DNA of 24,883 nt from NCBI GenBank assembly GCA_963693365.1, contig CAVNZM010000058.1:1-24883 (forward strand). The letters are read 5' to 3'. Under the pieces are notes generated by a model, which did no database searches, was not told where the DNA came from, and worked only from the letters and a program-made list of their open reading frames with translations. The DNA comes from Amoebidium appalachense (lineage: Eukaryota > Ichthyosporea). How positions within the stretch are numbered: the first letter of the stretch is position 1; each line of letters opens with the position of its first letter. Shown here piece after piece: positions 1 through 24,883 of the stretch. The translations under genes and the position numbers were made by a program.

Positions 1-710
1 CCCCCCCCTGCCCCGTCTCGTCCTTCCCACCGTTCGCCCTCTACCATACTACATATGCCAACCCCCCTCAAGCAACCCCCCCCCCCCCCCCCCCCTTCCC
101 CCCTCCCTCCCGGGCCCCCAAACACTACTAGTACTGTTGCTACAAAAATGACATGTATGAAATAGTGGGTTCGATGATACATGGTTAAAAAAGGGGTAGA
201 GCTTGCTGCCGCCTAAACCTTTGGGCTTTATATTTCATGCAGCCTTCAAGACATGCCCCTCCGCCCATAGTATGTTCTACTTGCGTTTTTGCCCATGTAC
301 ATATTAATATCCTCGTTTGATATTTGCTTACCTCTTGTTGCTGCTTGGTTCAATTGTTTTGGAGAGACCTATGCTCGTTTTCTCGAAGATAGAGTTACTT
401 CGCTCCTATATAACAACTGCCCGAGCCCTTATAATATTAAAGCTGCCTATGTATATATATATATGATATGGTCCTATCAATAGCTGCTATCATGGTACAA
501 GGTATCAAACTTTGCACATCCCACCTTGCACCCTATTCCAATAAGCACATCAGCCGCATAAAGAATGTTCGTTGTTGTGTATCTTTGCCAAAGTGGATGG
601 TATGATACTTATTGATACATTATGGTGGAGATCCAAATAACTATAGGGTGGTACCGTTTGCATGCCACGTGACACAACCACAAACACACACGCACCCGCG
701 CCCGCGCGCG

Positions 711-788
<78 letters not shown>

Positions 789-1438
789 CGCACACACACG
801 CGCGCACACACACACACGCACACACACACGCACACACACACACGTACACACACGAAACAAGGCAATTGCCAAAGGAAGCAAGCAGGCAAGTTGATGTATA
901 CGTATGTATGCAACATGATGATGACACTGTGGCCATTCGGTCAATCAAATATAATACTAACAGACAACTCAGTTTTGCACTTGTCGTCTTCAAGCTTTTT
1001 TTGTCTTTAACTTGTGAAAACTTGGCATGGCCACACACAAGGAAGCACACAATTTATTCACCGTTTATTATTCAGCGGGTTATATATATGAAGGTGCCAC
1101 CATCGATCGACCTGTACTGTACTGCAAACAGCTTGCTACAGCACAGTGCCAAACGTTAGAGTGTAAACTTGTACTCTTGGCTGCAGGAAAACGATTTGGT
1201 GTAGACATATGTACAGGCTAACACAAATCTATAATTCCCACATCGGTTACGGCCTATGCACTTTCCCCAACATTCTGCACGCCAACTCCGCATTCACAGC
1301 TACTTTACATGTGCACAAATTGTACTGACGACAGTTTAGATGATGATCTGACAGAGTTTTACTTTGAGACCACCCATCATTTAATATATATGGGCATCAC
1401 CCGGGTAGCCTTGCAGACTACACGAGTCCCATGGGCAC
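1..1438. other. Non-coding region, no gene recognised
   Basis: I see no supported gene here. The first 120 bases are C-rich with a C-run at about 77-95. The middle is ordinary mixed sequence with AT-rich stretches such as the TA repeat near 451-463. The part just left of 1439 would be the 3' flank of the minus-strand gene; TTTATT at about 1052 and 1064 (AATAAA on the minus strand) is a possible but distant polyadenylation signal. Short open frames here have no recognisable protein features. Confidence 0.6.
700..855. repeat. Compound (CA)n microsatellite
   Basis: A nearly pure CA array at about 715-786 is flanked by degenerate CGCA and CACG units (691-714 and 787-855). All open frames through it are Thr-His or Cys-Val repeats and are artefacts of the repeat. 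Confidence 0.95.
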
Positions 1439-1913
1439 CTACATGCACATCTTCTCGACCTGGTTGTACTTCAGCCCAGTCTCACACTGGCAGTCGGTGG
1501 GGAGGATGGGGCGCACACCCTCCTTCTCGTAGGCACGGATGGTCCAGCAGGGGAAACGATAGTCGGGGTCATTCAGGTCAGGCTTCTCGGTGCCATCAAG
1601 GGGAATGCAGTTGGTGGGGTTGTTCACATCGTCAAACTTAAAGCCATAGTTGCACTTGCAGTCCTCGAGCTTGGTGGGGTAGGTGGCCGTCTCGTAGGCG
1701 TTAAAATCGGCGCAGGGGAAGCGGGGGGCCTGCTGGCACATCCAGTCGTCGTTCACCTCAACCCAGTTGAGGCCCCAGTTGCAGGTGCATGACTTGCGGG
1801 GGGTCCGTGGAGACAACCCCATTCTCCCAAGCGTTCCGCTCCCAGCACTGCTTCGTGGCGGGGGCAGCGGCGGCCACGGAAAGAACGGCAACGAGAGGAG
1901 CAAACAGCTTCAT
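1439..1913 (-). pseudogene. Secreted cysteine-rich protein with three 4-Cys repeats, one-base frame break
   Basis: The ATG at 1913 (minus strand) opens a typical signal peptide, MKLFAPLVAVLSVAAAAPA, then TKQCWERNAWENG. The frame soon ends unless one base is removed from the run of six C (plus-strand G-run 1798-1803); the other frame then continues to a TAG at 1439-1441. The whole is about 157 residues. The mature part has three tandem units of form C-x(17-18)-C-x-C-x(12-14)-C, each with an aromatic residue plus Glu (AWE, AYE, AYE) after the first Cys, a Gly-[Leu/Phe]-x-aromatic stretch and a Val before the last Cys; 12 Cys in all, so probably six disulfides per molecule. I do not recognise the family. 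It is likely extracellular. The break may be a homopolymer sequencing error rather than a true pseudogene, since everything downstream is intact. A normal intron cannot explain it: the gap would be about 25 nt. Confidence 0.75.
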
Positions 1914-1983
1914 GGTGAGTGAACGTATTGAGTAGAGAAACAGAGCAGGTTGATGATTGTGATTGGGGGGCTAAGAGTGCGTG

Positions 1984-1991
1984 TTTTTATA
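1984..1991 (-). promoter_or_regulatory. TATA box of the cysteine-rich secreted protein gene
   Basis: The minus strand reads TATAAAAA (in the context GGGTATAAAAACACG), about 70 nt upstream of the ATG at 1913. That spacing allows a start of transcription near 1955-1960 and a 5' leader of about 45 nt. The match is seen directly; its use as a promoter is inferred. Confidence 0.65.
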
Positions 1992-2967
1992 CCCTTTGGT
2001 GCTTGTCTAGGGGGAGACCGATGCTTCACACACGGAACACCACAGCTTCCACGACGTTCTACGTGCTTCAGAAAGGCCACAGTGATGGGGTAACTGAAGC
2101 TAGTGTACGTACGTTTTAGATTTTGCGCATTCCGTGATATCTCGACAACTGGCATAATGATAAAATTAACCATGTAGCTCATGTAGCATGCATACGCAAT
2201 TACGCATACCAGTTGTATACCAGTCTGCAGCGCTGGCCGGGAGCATGCTACATAAATGACGGCCAATGCGACACGGTATAATATTGCCTATATGTCATCT
2301 ACAGTATATAATATCCAAGCTTTCTCGTGCTTGTTGACAGACACGAGCAGCTGCAGGGCTCACGTGCTGCGGCAGGCCGTGGCGTAGCTGAGTGACGTAC
2401 GCACCAGGCTGGCCATGTGCGCATGCAACGACCTGGATGTGGCCTGAGGTGTGACCTGATGTGTGCTTGAAATCATTATGCATGACAAGTAATTGTTATT
2501 GTGCATTTGACTCCGAGCGTTGTTAAAGGTGAATGCTAGTACAGAAAAGAGTAACAAAGATCCGTTATAAAGAGTCACCCCCCCTTCGTATCTAAGATGC
2601 CATAACCCAGGAAACGTGGGGGCATGCATATGCGGGCAAATTGTACCCTTGAACGTATGTAGATCATGCCGACCAGAAAAATCTATTGACTCGACTTTGC
2701 TAAATTTTCCCGCTCTTTTCCGAAAATAAATATGTGATTGGTAGATCTAAAATACCCAACCAGTGCCAACCAGTAAGATTTATAGTGGATCGCCGAGACG
2801 ACGCCGACCGTGAGACCGACGGCGTGCACAGTGACGGTGCGGGCACTGCCCGGCAGCCGTGCCCAGCCCTGGTACCGGTCAGTGGTTGCCTTTAAACGAG
2901 CTCCAATAAAAGTGCATTATCGTCGTAGTGTTGCTATAAAACTCTAATTACATTGCATTTAGCAAGA

Positions 2968-3019
2968 CATAATAATAATGATAATAGTAATAATAGTAAT
3001 AATAATAATAATAGTAATA
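2968..3019. repeat. (AAT/AGT)n trinucleotide microsatellite
   Basis: About 17 units of ATA/AAT with scattered GTA and GAT variants. Confidence 0.9.
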
Positions 3020-3660
3020 AGCCGCCTGTGACTTTGTGATTAGACCAGCCCAAGGTCCAAGGACTGGCTCAGTGACGTCACGAGGTTTTCCCGCCAAATT
3101 CCTCAAATCTGTGATATCACCAAAACATGAACTGTGTTGTATGCGCCGGCCAGAGCGGCTGCAGAGCTTAGAACCTGTGTGGGGGAAGCCTTGAGGATAG
3201 GAGAAAGGGGGAGAAGGAGTTTTATATTATTTAGTAACAAAGAGTTGATATGCATAGGTTTTAGTGCTAGCATGACTAAGGCTGTGTAGAGTTGGGCTAA
3301 CTAGATCTTGGTTTAAGGTGCACAGGACAAGTTGTCCAGTGTAGTGGCAAGATCTACACCAAAGGCAAAGTGGACGTGCTACGTTTTCTTCTATTATAAC
3401 GAAGGCACAAACGGAAAAAGCAAGTCGTTTCTTTCTTCCCTATCAGGCAGCCAGATTAATCGTCACTCAGCTTACAGAAGCGTACAAGCTTGACAGAAGG
3501 GCTTTGGCTTCTATCCGAAAGCAACCGTGGCTTTCGTAGCACAAAAAAGCGAAAGTAACAAGAAGGAGAATAGGGCGGGCTAAAAACTCACTTCGGGTGA
3601 CCGTAGCCATAGGCGATAGGCATTTGGTAAGGGAGCTAGCAATTAAAGGAGACAGGTGGG

Positions 3661-3905
3661 CAGCAGATGGAAGGGGAGGGGGAAAGTGCAGGGGAAGGGG
3701 GAGTGGAACGAGGCTGAGGCAGGGGAGAGGGGGGGGAGGGGGGGGGGGGGGGGGGGGGGGGCGGAGGAGGAGGATTAGGGTGTGTGTGTGTGTGTGGGGT
3801 GGGGGGAAGGAGGGTGGAGGGAGGGCACTTGTGTGTGGGGGGGGGGGGTAGAAGGGGGGGGAGGGGGGGAGGGTGGGGAGGGGGGAGGGGGGGGGGGTCG
3901 TGGGG
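3661..3905. repeat. G-rich low-complexity block with poly-G run
   Basis: GGGGAGG-type sequence with a nearly unbroken G-run at about 3739-3761 and a GT stretch at 3780-3795. This is one of few places where the G-rich strand is the plus strand; it lies upstream of the helicase gene. Strong G-quadruplex potential on the plus strand. Confidence 0.9.
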
Positions 3906-4689
3906 GTTTGAGGAGGGTGAGGGGTCCGTAGGTACTTCCCCTTCTTCAATTAGCTTTCTGCTGCTGACAGTTGTGTGCTATTTGAACTGTGTCATGGGCT
4001 AGGTCATTCTGAAAGGTTTCAGTTTTGTTGGAGGAGAGAAAAGCACGACAGTGGTGTTATACCTGTAGGGTGCACAGGCGAAGGTGAACACAAGTGTGAT
4101 GCTTAGGTGTAAATCTAACACAATCCTAGGCAGGGGCACATCTAGACATGTAGGTTGACACCAATACAGTTCTATATTGGTGCACGAAATGGCTGATATC
4201 CATGGTTAGATATTTGTGTAGTTCCAGTTGGTGTTTGGGATTTCGTGAAAGAGAGGTTATGTGCAGGGAAAACCATGCCTCAGTGCTCCCTACAGGCCAG
4301 AGTGTATGTTGTGCATGCGCACCAGATATCCTCCTCCCCTTTCCTACTAGTTACACAAACACTCTTCTAACACACACACACGTCTTTTATACTCCTGAGC
4401 GTACACATCCCTCCCTCCAACCCTACTTCTCTGTTTGTTTCTCTGCTGCGTTGCAAGCACAAAACATTTCGAGTAGGCACAAGCAATGGCAAACGCTCGC
4501 ACACAGGCACAACCACAGAGCACATGCACGTGCACGAAAATGCACACACACACACAGGGAGATAAAAACAAACAGATAGTCAGAAAGAGACACCCACACA
4601 CACTATACGGCCGCACATGCACACACGTACACGTTCCTTCATTTAAGGTTATGACAAGGAAACCTGCTTATATTTTCTCTTTCTTGCAG

Positions 4690-24883
<20,194 letters not shown>

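Larger units (their letters stand above)
1992..4689. other. Intergenic region between divergent genes, no gene recognised
   Basis: This separates the minus-strand secreted protein gene from the plus-strand helicase gene. It contains an AAT-type microsatellite (2968-3019), two GC-rich dyads (2801-2864) and a G-rich block (3661-3905). The right part, 4460-4689, has CA-rich text and ends in a good acceptor (TTCTCTTTCTTGCAG), so 5' untranslated or further 5' coding exons of the helicase may lie here; I could not identify one. Confidence 0.55.

Noticed and set aside
1774-1830. Intron as explanation of the frame break in the secreted protein gene
   Set aside because: The only GT-AG span that fits is about 25 nt, far shorter than the introns seen in the helicase gene; a one-base homopolymer change is simpler.
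3467-3610. Minus-strand 47-codon frame beginning MATVTRSEF with a hydrophobic stretch
   Set aside because: Short, no family, no promoter seen; a GTGAGT soon after the ATG makes it equally likely to be random or a first exon of something unseen.

Overview
The window is nuclear DNA from an intron-rich eukaryote. Genes are split by canonical GT-AG introns, one gene is a meiosis-specific helicase, and the non-coding DNA is packed with homopolymer and dinucleotide repeats. There is no operon structure. An alga, protist or simple animal would all fit; the sequence alone does not let me name a lineage.

Layout. 1-1438: no recognised gene, with a C-tract near the start and a compound (CA)n block at about 700-855. 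1439-1913, minus strand: a small secreted cysteine-rich protein with three tandem 4-Cys units, a signal peptide and a TATA box, broken by one extra base in a run of six C (minus strand). 1914-4689: non-coding, with an AAT-type microsatellite and a long G-rich block on the plus strand. 4690 to the right edge, plus strand: one large gene in about 27 exons, an HFM1/MER3-type DNA helicase. Its start codon may be at 4709 and its 3' part (Sec63 domain and beyond) lies outside the window.

The helicase was rebuilt exon by exon. All junctions from exon 6 to exon 27 agree in phase and give Walker A APTGSGKT, motif Ia APIKA, TTPEKWD, DEVH box, VAVSATIPN, VVCATRKG, YHHAG, TSTLAMGVNLPAH and QMIGRAGRPQFD, followed by the winged-helix segment. 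It looks like a working gene, so the organism probably makes ZMM-type meiotic crossovers. One N-terminal exon (about 7540-7776) has an unresolved 1-nt frame problem.

The unusual part is intron architecture. In about 19 of 26 introns a long C-tract on the sense strand starts within roughly 5-40 nt of the 5' splice site; three more introns begin with (GT)n or (GA)n at the donor. In one case (exon 14) a C-tract lies inside the coding exon and adds about a dozen prolines to the helicase core while keeping frame. Many C-tracts run directly into A-tracts. The longest pure C run is 92 nt. One intron carries a roughly 225-bp apparently identical internal duplication.
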